Part shown: positions 44,919-53,667 of the stretch, one piece after another
Layout of the letters: each line of letters starts with the position of its first letter
Position numbering within the stretch: the stretch's first letter is position 1
Assembly (NCBI RefSeq): GCF_900499075.1
Contig: NZ_UIHC01000009.1
Location: forward strand, 55,306 to 119,305
Reading direction: 5' to 3'
Length of the DNA: 64,000 bases
Origin: Roseinatronobacter ekhonensis
GTDB taxonomy: Bacteria; Pseudomonadota; Alphaproteobacteria; Rhodobacterales; Rhodobacteraceae
The notes under the pieces: generated by a model
Database searches by the model: none
The model's input: only the letters and a program-made list of their open reading frames with translations
What the model was told of the DNA's origin: nothing
Translations under genes and position numbers: made by a program

Positions 44919-46574
44919 ATGGCACATAAACGCGGACCAACGAACGGCCCGAAAGTCAGCGTGATCCTGCCATTCTACAATGTCGAACGGTATATCGGCG
45001 CCGCGATTCAAAGCCTTTTGGCGCAAGATTTTACAGATTTCGAGGCGGTCTTGGTGGATGACGGGTCGACCGACGCTTCGGCGCCGTTTGCGCTGGCCGC
45101 AATCGGTCGCGACCCGCGCTTTCGAGTGATCTCGCAAAGCAATCAAGGCCTATCGGTCGCACGCAACACAGGGCTGGACTTGGCGCGCGGCATCTATATT
45201 GCCTTTCTGGACGGCGATGACAGCTATGCCCCCGGTTTTCTGTCCGAAATGACCCGAACGCTGGACGGGTCGGGCGCGAATTGGGTCGCCTGTGCGATCC
45301 GGCTGGACTATCCCGACCAACCCGGCATTCCGCATTCCGCCATTCATGGCACACCGCAGATCGAAACAGGCGCGCGCAGTGTCGATCTTGCTGACGCCCG
45401 CACGATCGCGCGGCATCTGCCATCTGCCTGGAACAAGCTGTACCGCCGCGATTTCATAGGGTCGCTGCGGTTTCCGCCGGGCGCCTTGTACGAGGATCAT
45501 CCGTTCTACTGGGCGCTTGCCTGTCGCGCCACACAGATGGGCTACCTGCCGCAACCGCTTTACCATCACCGGCGCGGACGCGCGGGCCAGATCACCACGC
45601 AGGCCAATCCACAGATATTTCAGCAATTCGACAGGATTGAGGAGGTGCGCACCATTCTTGCGGGTGCGGACAAACACTACAAGCAAGCCGCCCTCTCGCG
45701 TCTGGCGACCCGGCTTGTGCACGAGCGGCTGGAACCGGTCACGGACCCTGAATTACGATGCGCCTTTCTGGAACATGCCCGCGGCTATTTCAGCGCGCAC
45801 GGCCTGCAATGGGACTGGGACGCGGCCGATGATATCGACCTTGGGCTCGCGACGGCCGTTCGCCCGGACTTGCGCTTTACCGCCCTGGTGCAGCGCGGCG
45901 CGGGCGAAGATTTGACGCGGGCGGCGCTTGACGCACAACGGCTGTCGGCGGAGCAGATTGTGCCGGTGCCGGACGGTGCACCATTGCAGGTGCTACATGC
46001 AATCTTGCCGCAGATCGGCACCCCTTGGGTCGCGATTTTTCAGGCGGGGGACATTCCGGCACCGAATTGGTCCGCCGAAATGCTGCGCACCTTGCAGGGC
46101 GACGCGGGCGCCCAATGGGCGGTCTGCGCCACGGTGCACAGCGCCGGCGCACGGGCCGATACGGGTTGGGCGCAGCCCGGGCTACCTTGCGCCGAACCAG
46201 CGGCCCTGATGCTGGCAACGGACCGACCGCCGCCCAGCGCGCGCGATGCCGCTTGGACTGCGGTTCTGCGCCACGCGGTCGCTTTCCCGCCTGCGCAAGT
46301 TACGGAATCGCTTGTCACACTCACCGCGCGGCCCGTTGACACGCCCATGGCGACATTGCGCCGGTTGCAGGTGTTGCGGGCTGACGGGGTGCTGGAACCC
46401 ATGCACATGACCGCAGCTTTCCTACATCGCGCCCAACTGGCCGTTCTGGCGCAACCCGGTCGTTTACGACGGCTGGTCGAGGCCCTCAAATGGGGGCTCG
46501 TGCGCCGGATCGGGGGCTTGCCGCGCACCAAGCGAGCGGCGCATATCGGACCAAGATTCTGGCGGATGCTTTAG
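44919..46574 (+). CDS. Family 2 glycosyltransferase with a second, degenerate half
   Basis: This 551-residue protein begins with the GT2 landmarks VSVILPFYNVERYI, VLVDDGSTDASA (nucleotide binding) and AFLDGDDSYA (DxD-type). The acceptor region includes YEDHPFYWALACRA. From about residue 305 a second stretch resembles another GT-A fold (EQIVPVPDGAPLQVLHAIL, then WVAIFQAGDIPAPNW), but it lacks an obvious DxD. No signal or TM is seen. It probably acts on a surface glycan or protein. It is 137 bases after flgI and converges on a sulfotransferase gene. Confidence 0.82.
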   Translation: MAHKRGPTNGPKVSVILPFYNVERYIGAAIQSLLAQDFTDFEAVLVDDGSTDASAPFALAAIGRDPRFRVISQSNQGLSVARNTGLDLARGIYIAFLDGDDSYAPGFLSEMTRTLDGSGANWVACAIRLDYPDQPGIPHSAIHGTPQIETGARSVDLADARTIARHLPSAWNKLYRRDFIGSLRFPPGALYEDHPFYWALACRATQMGYLPQPLYHHRRGRAGQITTQANPQIFQQFDRIEEVRTILAGADKHYKQAALSRLATRLVHERLEPVTDPELRCAFLEHARGYFSAHGLQWDWDAADDIDLGLATAVRPDLRFTALVQRGAGEDLTRAALDAQRLSAEQIVPVPDGAPLQVLHAILPQIGTPWVAIFQAGDIPAPNWSAEMLRTLQGDAGAQWAVCATVHSAGARADTGWAQPGLPCAEPAALMLATDRPPPSARDAAWTAVLRHAVAFPPAQVTESLVTLTARPVDTPMATLRRLQVLRADGVLEPMHMTAAFLHRAQLAVLAQPGRLRRLVEALKWGLVRRIGGLPRTKRAAHIGPRFWRML

Positions 46575-46582
46575 GTCCGATG

Positions 46583-47506
46583 TCAGAAAAGGTCTGGCCG
46601 CTCGGGGAAAAACCTGTGTCTCAACCGTTCGTTATGCGGGGCGTTGAGCGCGCGGATTTCGTCCTGCTGAGCGTCGGTCAATCCCTGCCGTGTCTGACCC
46701 GCAAAAACCGGCAGCAGCAGGGTCATTGCAGTTCTATAGGCGACATGCATTTTGCCTTTTTTGTTTTGCCGCGGCAAAACCTTGTTCAGCAGACGCCGCA
46801 GTCTGATTTCTTCAACCGATAGCGCGGCATTCTCGCGCTCCGGGCGCTGCAAACCCGCAAGCCCTATCCCCGCAAGATCGCAAAAATCCGCCAGCAAGTC
46901 GCCATCGCGCAAGTGGTCGGCGGCCAGGATGCGTACATCAAGGCGGTCCTTCCCGACGGCGTTGACCCACCAGTTCAGCGTCTTCAGATGGTTGATCGTG
47001 GCACTTTTGCGCAGATGCTCATCCAAGCTGTGGGTATGCCCGCGACGGATCGCTTCAGAATAGCTGCTCAGGACAAGTTCCTGCTGGCTCCGCAGATATA
47101 CCAGATAGCGCACGTTGGAAAACCGCGCGGTCAGGAAGCGGTCAAGCGCACAGATCGGCTCGGCGGTTTTCAGCCATGGGTAAATGTGTTCGCTCGACCC
47201 GACAAAAACCCGATGCCCGCCCTGTTGCGCAAGCGTGGTATCCAGATGGCGTTCAAAACGCTGCACATAGGCGCGTTGATCCGCATGCGTGTGCAACCCC
47301 AGTTCATTCCGTTCATAAGCGGGCGGCACCAGTTTTCCGACCGCGTCCAGGGCCGTGATCGGAAACTCATACTGGCTGCCTGACCACGGAACGAACCGAT
47401 CATACAGCACACCTTGCTCGGACAAGGCCGCGCGGTTGATTTGCAAAAACGCCTGTATGGTCGATGTGCCGGATTTCGGCATCCCGATATGAATGACTGC
47501 CTTCAT
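46583..47506 (-). CDS. Sulfotransferase-family protein
   Basis: This 307-residue protein has the PAPS-binding P-loop-like motif AVIHIGMPKSGTSTIQAFL near the N-terminus and the second PAPS contact VRYLVYLRSQQELVLSSYSE in the middle. It should transfer sulfate from PAPS to a sugar or other acceptor. No signal peptide or TM is seen. The ATG overlaps the upstream glycosyltransferase stop as ATGA, so the two are made together. The acceptor is unknown. Together with the glycosyltransferases it suggests synthesis of a sulfated glycan. Confidence 0.85.
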   Translation of the reverse strand: MKAVIHIGMPKSGTSTIQAFLQINRAALSEQGVLYDRFVPWSGSQYEFPITALDAVGKLVPPAYERNELGLHTHADQRAYVQRFERHLDTTLAQQGGHRVFVGSSEHIYPWLKTAEPICALDRFLTARFSNVRYLVYLRSQQELVLSSYSEAIRRGHTHSLDEHLRKSATINHLKTLNWWVNAVGKDRLDVRILAADHLRDGDLLADFCDLAGIGLAGLQRPERENAALSVEEIRLRRLLNKVLPRQNKKGKMHVAYRTAMTLLLPVFAGQTRQGLTDAQQDEIRALNAPHNERLRHRFFPERPDLF

Positions 47507-48948
47507 GTTGCGCCCGCGTAGAAGCTGTCGAGTTGTTCCGCGTGGGCGGAAAGGTCGGTTGGCGCGCGCGCACCGCTCCAATATGCCGTCCAGTCAACGC
47601 TACCCGACAGAACGAGGTCCAGAACGCGGGCGAAGTCCGCGGCGTCGCCCGCACGAAAGACAAGCTGCCGGGTGCCCGGCAATTCCTGCGCGCCGCCGCG
47701 GTCAGAGGTGATCAGCGGGATATGACGGGCATGCATCTCTAGCGCGACCTGGGGCAGATTGTCTTCCCAAAGGGGCGGCACAATGCCGATATCGGCTTGC
47801 GCCAAGATCCCGTCCATCTCGGCGGCGGTGTAGCCGTCATGTCTTTGCAGCCCCGCCAGACGCGGGATCAACGCCTGCAAGCGGGTCATCATTTGCTGCG
47901 GCCCTTTGCGGGCGGCAACGGTCAGGTGCAGGCGCGCCAGCACATCGGCGGGCATAACGTGCAGCGCGTCAAGCAAGAACCCAAAGCCCTTATCCGCCCG
48001 CATATAGCCCAGATACACCAAACGAAGCGGTGCTTGCCGCACGTCGCGCGGTTTTGTACGCGCCCATTCACTTGCATGACGGGTGCCGATATAGCAGGTC
48101 TGAGCCTTGCCGATGCCAAAACCCTTGGCAATGTCGCGCACGCGGTCAGACACGGCCAAAACCGTATCGCAATGGGTGTTGATCAGGCGCACCATCTCGG
48201 CCCGGCGCTGCGCAAAATGCCTGCCTGCAGCCGCGTGCGTGTCAGTGTCTGCGGTGGGTGTAGTGGGGGCCGGCGTGTTCCGGCCTCGCAGTGCCTTGAG
48301 CATGCGCCACCCCCCAACAAGCGCGGGGCGCAACAGACGATCATATCCCCAGCTACCGGGTGGCGCGCCCAGCTTCGCAAAGGCCCCCTCCACTGCATAG
48401 GCCCGCCGGATCGCCATCGGGTTTGGCTCCAGCGGCAGGCATGTGGCACAGCGCCGACCCTGTTCGAAATCCGCACAATGTGCGCGCTCTTGCCACCACA
48501 GGTTCACCTGCGGGCAAAACGGGTAATAGTTGTGCAGCGACAACACAAACCGTGTCTCCGGCAGTTCCCTGCGCATTTCCAGAACACGGGCCGGCAACCC
48601 TTCCAGCCCGTGGAAATGTATGACGTCATACGGTCCGGTCCGGTGCAGGAACGCGCGAAACAGCGCCTCTGTGGCCGGGTCGCTCAACTGCGCAGGACTG
48701 GCGAAATCTGCATGCGACGGGGCGATTGGCCGCGTGTTGACGAATTCATACCGGTCAGGCCCGACAGCCCGCCATTTTGGGGGCGCGGTGGGCGAAATGT
48801 CATGGGCGAGCCCCGCGCTTAGCGCGGTGCAGTGGTGCCCGTTCGTCGCGCGTTGCTCGGCCATAAGCGATTGCGCATAGCCCCGGACGCCACCGCCCCG
48901 CGCAGCGCGATCCTCTGGGTCCACCCAGTAAAAATGCAGAATTCGCAA
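47503..48948 (-). CDS. Family 4 glycosyltransferase
   Basis: These 481 residues start at TTG, behind GAGAGG with 7 bases between. The N-terminal domain has the GT-B opening LRILHFYWVDPEDRAARGGGVRGYAQSL (split: LRILHFYWVDPED). The C-terminal domain has RLVYLGYMRADKGFGFLLDAL and the nucleotide-sugar region LEMHARHIPLITSDRGGAQE. It contains an internal Cys-rich or variable region near 180-210 (CPQVNLWWQERAHCADFEQG). It is coupled to the sulfotransferase, and the pair points away from the RTX gene. Confidence 0.85.
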   Translation of the reverse strand: MRILHFYWVDPEDRAARGGGVRGYAQSLMAEQRATNGHHCTALSAGLAHDISPTAPPKWRAVGPDRYEFVNTRPIAPSHADFASPAQLSDPATEALFRAFLHRTGPYDVIHFHGLEGLPARVLEMRRELPETRFVLSLHNYYPFCPQVNLWWQERAHCADFEQGRRCATCLPLEPNPMAIRRAYAVEGAFAKLGAPPGSWGYDRLLRPALVGGWRMLKALRGRNTPAPTTPTADTDTHAAAGRHFAQRRAEMVRLINTHCDTVLAVSDRVRDIAKGFGIGKAQTCYIGTRHASEWARTKPRDVRQAPLRLVYLGYMRADKGFGFLLDALHVMPADVLARLHLTVAARKGPQQMMTRLQALIPRLAGLQRHDGYTAAEMDGILAQADIGIVPPLWEDNLPQVALEMHARHIPLITSDRGGAQELPGTRQLVFRAGDAADFARVLDLVLSGSVDWTAYWSGARAPTDLSAHAEQLDSFYAGAT

Positions 48949-49135
48949 ATGATCGCCTCTCAGCGCGGTCTTGATATTGCGAGTGTCTCTAGCCCAGCGC
49001 CGCACATGCGCGCAAGGGCAAGGCCGGACAGCCAACAAAACGAACCGGTCAAATCGTCTGCAAATGACAAGCTCTTGCCCGAATTGGACCCAACCCGCGC
49101 ACCGCGAACAACAGAGGATTATCGCGGGTGAATAT

Positions 49136-51511
49136 ATGGGTGGTGGGATGTCGTTGCATCTTGAGGGCGTCTATCAGACGGGCGCCGACGCGTTGGACAT
49201 TGGGCTGTCCGACAGTCTGGTCGTGGCCAATGGTGCCGGAACCTTTGTCATCATGACAAGCGGCATTGCCGGCGGGTTGAGCGTCTACCGTCTGGAGGCC
49301 GATGGGCGGCTTTCCCCACATGACACACAAGTCTTTCCGTCGGCGCTGCAAACGGGGTTGGGTGGAACCATCACATTTGCAGAAATCGACGGCGCGCCCG
49401 TTGTGTTTATCGGCGGCGACGACAACGAGGCTTGGGGCTATGCATTCGAACCGGACGGACAGATCGGGCCGTTGCACTCCTATGACTGGGCGACGGTGCA
49501 GGCCGCCGCCGCGACCGACGCGCCGGGGGCGTTGCAAGCATGGGGCCAATTCTCGGGCGTGACCGGGCTGGCGGCCCAAATGCCCGTTCCAGCCGACAAT
49601 CTTGTGGCGGTCCACAATCTCGGGGCAGCGCAAACAGGTTATATGCTGTCCCTTGACAGGGCTGCGGGGCAGGTGTTCAGCCACAGCTTCGGGTCGGATG
49701 GTGGCTATGTGCAGATCGCGGTCCTTGGCGCGGCAGAAGGGTTGGCGATCAGCAATCCGACCGCGATGGAAATCGCTAATTTCGGCACGAACAGTTTCGC
49801 GATTATAGCATCGGCAACCGGCTCTTCGATAAGCGTGGTGGAAGTGGGCCTAGATGGTAGCCTGACGCCGGTCCAGCAACTGATCGACACTGCCAGCACC
49901 CGCTTTGCCAACGTGCAGGATCTGACGCTGGTGCAAGACGGCGACCATGTCTTTGTCATGGCAATCGGGGCCGATCACGGCGTTACCGTGTTTCGGCTTT
50001 TGCCCGACGGACATCTGGTCTTTCTCGAAACATTCGAAGACGATCTCGGCGGCGCGCTCGACACCCCCACCACCATAAATGCACAGTTTCAGAACGGCAT
50101 CCTGCATGCGTTCATCGGCACCCAAGACACGGCGGCATTGCTGCACCTGCAATCGGATCAGAGCAATCTTGGGCAGGTTCTAAGCAGTTCGTTACAGGGG
50201 GCGGACCTGCTCAGCGGCAGCAATGGCGATGACATACTGCTGGCAGGGTCGGACGCCGACACCCTGACCGGCGGGGCGGGCCATGACATTTTGTCATCAG
50301 GCCCCGGCCATAGCACGCTGACGGGGGGCACGGGCAACGATATCTTCGTTATCCGCGCGGAGAGCACACGGGTCGAGATCACCGATTTCCGGCCCGGCCA
50401 AGACCGGCTGGACCTGACGGATCTGCCGATGCTGCGCAATCTGGGACAGGTTGAGGTTGCCACGACCACCACGGGCGCGGTCATCCGGTTTCGCGACATG
50501 GAAATCGTGATTACTGCACATAATAGCGCCATGCTGTCCCTTGCTGACCTGTTTCCCGACGGATTGTTTGGGGCGGACAGCATGCTCATTATCGCGGGCG
50601 AAACCGACCCTGTGCCACCGCCAGATCCACCACCAGATCCGCCGCCGCCCCCCGGCCCGCCGGGTGTGCAGATGGACGGCACCAACACCCATGACAGCCT
50701 GCTGGGTGGCGAGGGCGACGATACGTTGAACGGCGCGCGCGGCAATGACACGATTCGCGGTTGGGACGGAAATGACCTGATCGACGGTGGAAATGGCCAT
50801 GACCGGCTGTGGGGTGGCGCGGGCCAAGACACGATCTATGGCGGGGCACGAAATGACATGATCGGCGGCGGATCAGGAAATGATCTGCTGTATGGCGGCA
50901 CGGGAAACGATTCGATCTATGGCGGTGCGGGCAATGACACCATTTATGGCGAACAGGATGACACACGGCTGTGGGGCATGAGTGGACATGACCTGATCCA
51001 CGGCAGCACACTTGGCGGGCGCATTGGCGGCGGCGGCGGGGACGATACCGTCATCGGCGGATCAGGAAATGACACGATCTATGGCGGTGCGGTCATCGGA
51101 AACGATAGCATCGACGGCGGCTCCGGCGACGACATGCTCTGGGGCATGGAAGGCGATGACACCCTGATCGGCGGGCTGGGCGACGATTTCCTTGGCGGGG
51201 CGCTTGGCAATGACAGGCTGCATGGCGGACCCGGTGACGACACGGTCCGCGGGGCCGAAGGTGCGGATACATTCGTGTTCCTTGACGGCGATGAGACGCT
51301 GTTGATCGAGGATTTTTCGTTCGCTGACGGCGACCAACTGGAACTGGACAACACCCTGTGGCAGGCTGGGTTGACGCTGGACCAGATGCTCGGCATCCAC
51401 GGCACTGTTGCGAATGGCGACATTGTGCTCGATTTCGGCGATGGCGATGTGATCACATTGGCCGGGCTGGCCAATATCGGGCTGTTGGCGGATTACATCA
51501 CGATCATCTAG
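49136..51511 (+). CDS. Large RTX-type calcium-binding protein, probably type I secreted
   Basis: At about 791 residues, the N-terminal 340 residues form repeated beta-strand-rich modules (for example VFVMAIGADHGVTVFRLLPDG), probably a beta-propeller. Residues about 360-404 hold a first RTX block (GGTGNDIFVI type). A Pro-rich linker at about 490-512 follows (VPPPDPPPDPPPPPGPP). The second RTX block at about 513-712 has roughly a dozen GGxGxD nonapeptides. No signal peptide is seen, and the C-terminus (DYITII) is of the type I secretion kind. The start is uncertain (49136 or 49148). No type I transporter gene is in the window. Confidence 0.88.
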   Translation: MGGGMSLHLEGVYQTGADALDIGLSDSLVVANGAGTFVIMTSGIAGGLSVYRLEADGRLSPHDTQVFPSALQTGLGGTITFAEIDGAPVVFIGGDDNEAWGYAFEPDGQIGPLHSYDWATVQAAAATDAPGALQAWGQFSGVTGLAAQMPVPADNLVAVHNLGAAQTGYMLSLDRAAGQVFSHSFGSDGGYVQIAVLGAAEGLAISNPTAMEIANFGTNSFAIIASATGSSISVVEVGLDGSLTPVQQLIDTASTRFANVQDLTLVQDGDHVFVMAIGADHGVTVFRLLPDGHLVFLETFEDDLGGALDTPTTINAQFQNGILHAFIGTQDTAALLHLQSDQSNLGQVLSSSLQGADLLSGSNGDDILLAGSDADTLTGGAGHDILSSGPGHSTLTGGTGNDIFVIRAESTRVEITDFRPGQDRLDLTDLPMLRNLGQVEVATTTTGAVIRFRDMEIVITAHNSAMLSLADLFPDGLFGADSMLIIAGETDPVPPPDPPPDPPPPPGPPGVQMDGTNTHDSLLGGEGDDTLNGARGNDTIRGWDGNDLIDGGNGHDRLWGGAGQDTIYGGARNDMIGGGSGNDLLYGGTGNDSIYGGAGNDTIYGEQDDTRLWGMSGHDLIHGSTLGGRIGGGGGDDTVIGGSGNDTIYGGAVIGNDSIDGGSGDDMLWGMEGDDTLIGGLGDDFLGGALGNDRLHGGPGDDTVRGAEGADTFVFLDGDETLLIEDFSFADGDQLELDNTLWQAGLTLDQMLGIHGTVANGDIVLDFGDGDVITLAGLANIGLLADYITII

Positions 51512-51521
51512 CGCCCCGCCA

Positions 51522-51550
51522 TTGACAGCCACGGCGCTTGGCCATAAAGC
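51522..51550 (+). promoter_or_regulatory. rpsD promoter
   Basis: TTGACA at 51522-51527 is followed after exactly 17 bases by TAAAGC (51545-51550). The perfect -35 box, spacing and position (about 140 bases before the gene, leaving a long leader) fit a strong housekeeping promoter for the ribosomal protein gene. Confidence 0.6.
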
Positions 51551-51667
51551 ACCGGCTGCGCAAACCATCCGGTCTGCGCGACTATTGGTGTTGGTGGCTC
51601 CCGCAAGGGAAGGCCTGTCACCCGCAACGCGGGGAAGGACAACGCCCTTCATCGCCCGTCAACGGGC
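51551..51667 (+). ncRNA. Structured rpsD leader: four short hairpins
   Basis: The leader can form ACCGG/CCGGT (51551-51555 with 51569-51573), TCCC-GCAA-GGGA (51599-51610, GNRA-type loop), CCCGC-AAC-GCGGG (51621-51633) and GCCCG-TCAA-CGGGC (51654-51658 with 51663-51667). The last ends 4 bases before the AAGAAGGAG site of rpsD. Ribosomal protein S4 is known in other bacteria to bind and repress its own messenger. The hairpins here may serve that purpose, but this is inference. Confidence 0.4.
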
Positions 51668-51688
51668 ACCAAAGAAGGAGATCAGACG

Positions 51689-52309
51689 GTGACCAAACGC
51701 ACCTCTGCCAAGTATAAAATTGACCGCCGTATGGGCGAAAACATCTGGGGCCGTGCCAAAAGCCCTGTCAATCGCCGTGATTACGGCCCCGGCCAGCACG
51801 GCCAGCGCCGCAAGACCAAGCTGAGCGATTTCGGCATCCAGCTTCGCGCGAAGCAGAAGCTGAAAGGCTATTACGGCGATCTGACCGAAAAGCAGTTCCG
51901 CCGCATCTACGGCGAAGCCGAGCGTATCAAGGGCGATACCGGTGAAAACCTTGTCGGCCTGCTGGAACGCCGTCTGGACGCGGTGATCTACCGTGCGAAA
52001 TTCGTGCCGACCATTTTCGCGGCACGCCAGTTCGTGAACCACGGCCACATCACCGTGAACGGTCAGCGCGTCAACATCCCCAGCTATCGCGTGAAAGAAG
52101 GCGACGTTGTTGCCGTGCGCGACAAGTCCAAGCAACTGGCCATCGTGCTGGAAGCTGTCGGGCTGGCAGAGCGCGATGTGCCCGACTATCTGGAAGTGGA
52201 TCACTCCAAGCTGACGGCGTCGTTCACCCGCACCCCGTCGCTGGCTGATGTGCCCTATGCGGTTCAGATGGAACCGAACCTTGTGGTCGAATTCTACGCG
52301 AAGAACTGA
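51689..52309 (+). CDS. rpsD: 30S ribosomal protein S4
   Basis: S4 is a primary 16S rRNA-binding protein that starts small-subunit assembly. The 206 residues match the short, zinc-free form: [20 protein letters not shown], then [17 protein letters not shown], and the S4 RNA-binding domain [24 protein letters not shown]. It starts at GTG, with the strong site AAGAAGGAG at 51671-51679. It is monocistronic, with its own promoter and terminator. Confidence 0.98.
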   Translation: MTKRTSAKYKIDRRMGENIWGRAKSPVNRRDYGPGQHGQRRKTKLSDFGIQLRAKQKLKGYYGDLTEKQFRRIYGEAERIKGDTGENLVGLLERRLDAVIYRAKFVPTIFAARQFVNHGHITVNGQRVNIPSYRVKEGDVVAVRDKSKQLAIVLEAVGLAERDVPDYLEVDHSKLTASFTRTPSLADVPYAVQMEPNLVVEFYAKN

Positions 52310-52333
52310 TCTTCGCCGCACCCGATTTGCGAG

Positions 52334-52360
52334 AGCCCTGCCCCCGTGGCGGGGCTTTTT
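52334..52360 (+). terminator. rho-independent terminator of rpsD
   Basis: A 9-pair stem (AGCCCTGCC with GGCGGGGCT, one G-T pair) with loop CCCGT is followed by a T-run at 52356-52360. It lies 25 bases after the rpsD stop and just before the converging chrA stop. Confidence 0.85.
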
Positions 52361-52361
52361 G

Positions 52362-53600
52362 CTATGCAGCCAATCCGGCGGCCCCGGCCAACCCCGCGCC
52401 TAACACCACCGCCCATGCGGGCAAGCGCCAGATCTGCAAGGCGACAAAACAGGCCAACGCGAAGCCGAATTGCGCCATCGTATCCACTGCGCTCGTAAAG
52501 ACAGGGTCATAGAGCGCCGCACCCAGAATCCCGACGACCGCAGCATTCGCCCCCGCCATGCCAGCGCGCACCGCTTTTGCGCCGCGCACCGCCTGCCAGA
52601 AGGGCAAGACGCCCACCAACAGCAAAAAACCGGGCGCGAAAACCGCCAGCGTGGCAATCAGGGCTCCTGTCAGCCCGCTCAAACCACCCAGATAGGTCGC
52701 AAAGGTGAACAGCGGGCCCGGAATGGCTTGGGCTGCGGCATAGCCCGTCAGAAACGCGCTCTCGGTTATGTGTCCGGGCGCGACCAATTCCGCCTGTAAC
52801 AGCGGCAAAACAACATGCCCGCCGCCGAACACCAATGCCCCCGCGCGGAACATGCTGTCGGCCAGCGCCAGACCCGCGCCATGGCCCGCCAGCAGCGGCA
52901 GACCCAGCAAACCCAGCGCAACCAAGATCAGCGCCGCCCAAGCGACCGGGCGCGCCACCGGGATGTGCAACGCCCCCGCGCTTGTGCCGGTCTCAAGCCG
53001 CAGGGCAGCCCCCACCAAACCGCCCACAAGTATAACCGCGACCATCACCCACGGCCCGGACAGCACCGCCAAGGCGACCACCGCAAAAACGGCGACAGTC
53101 GCGCGCGACCTGTCAGGGCAGAGCGTGCGGGCCATGCCCAGAACCGCTTGCGCGACCACGGCGACCGCCACAAGCTTCAGGCCCGCAATCACGCCTGACA
53201 GCCCTGCCAGCCCCGCGCCCAGCGCAACGGCCAGCATAATCAGCGCAGAGGGCAAGGTGAACCCGACAAAGGCCGCGAGCGCCCCCAACCAGCCCGCGCG
53301 CATCAGGCCCAATGCGAACCCGACCTGGCTGGATGCCGGACCGGGCAGGAACTGGCACAGCGCGACCAGTTCCGCATAATCATCGTCGCTTAGCCAGTTG
53401 CGCCGCGTGACGAATTCCGCGCGGAAATACCCGATATGCGCGACCGGCCCCCCGAACGAAGTCAGGCCAAGCCGCAAGAATGCGCCGAATACCTCTGCCA
53501 GTCGTGTCAAATCCTTGGCCCTTTCCCGACGCAACTGCGCAAGCCGCACGCATATTTGCAAAATATCCAAGAAACAGCTTATCGTGCACGCCGCTTGCAT
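52362..53600 (-). CDS. chrA: Chromate transporter ChrA
   Basis: This CHR-family membrane protein exports chromate. The 412 residues have two homologous halves, as in the long-chain form. The N-terminal half reads FGAFLRLGLTSFGGPVAHIGYF and CQFLPGPASSQVGFALGLMRAG. The second half has the matching AGALVFGGGHVVLPLLQAEL and YAAAQAIPGPLFTFATYLGG. About ten hydrophobic helices are seen. The first 30 residues are atypical, and the true start may be downstream. It is divergent from the xdh operon. Confidence 0.93.
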   Translation of the reverse strand: MQAACTISCFLDILQICVRLAQLRRERAKDLTRLAEVFGAFLRLGLTSFGGPVAHIGYFRAEFVTRRNWLSDDDYAELVALCQFLPGPASSQVGFALGLMRAGWLGALAAFVGFTLPSALIMLAVALGAGLAGLSGVIAGLKLVAVAVVAQAVLGMARTLCPDRSRATVAVFAVVALAVLSGPWVMVAVILVGGLVGAALRLETGTSAGALHIPVARPVAWAALILVALGLLGLPLLAGHGAGLALADSMFRAGALVFGGGHVVLPLLQAELVAPGHITESAFLTGYAAAQAIPGPLFTFATYLGGLSGLTGALIATLAVFAPGFLLLVGVLPFWQAVRGAKAVRAGMAGANAAVVGILGAALYDPVFTSAVDTMAQFGFALACFVALQIWRLPAWAVVLGAGLAGAAGLAA

Positions 53601-53667
53601 GGAATGCTGCTTTGGCGCAGGCTATCTGTTGTGCATGACATTTCCTTGACTGCAAAAAGGACGTAGC

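Noticed and set aside
50215..51270. Short periodic repeats that could suggest a CRISPR array or satellite
   Set aside because: The period is 9 codons (27 bases) and the repeats are degenerate, in frame and encode GGxGxD. They are RTX repeats within a gene.
53601..53667. Promoter pair in the chrA/xdhA gap
   Set aside because: TTGACT and TTGTGC occur, but with no suitable -10 at the right distance, so no promoter is claimed.
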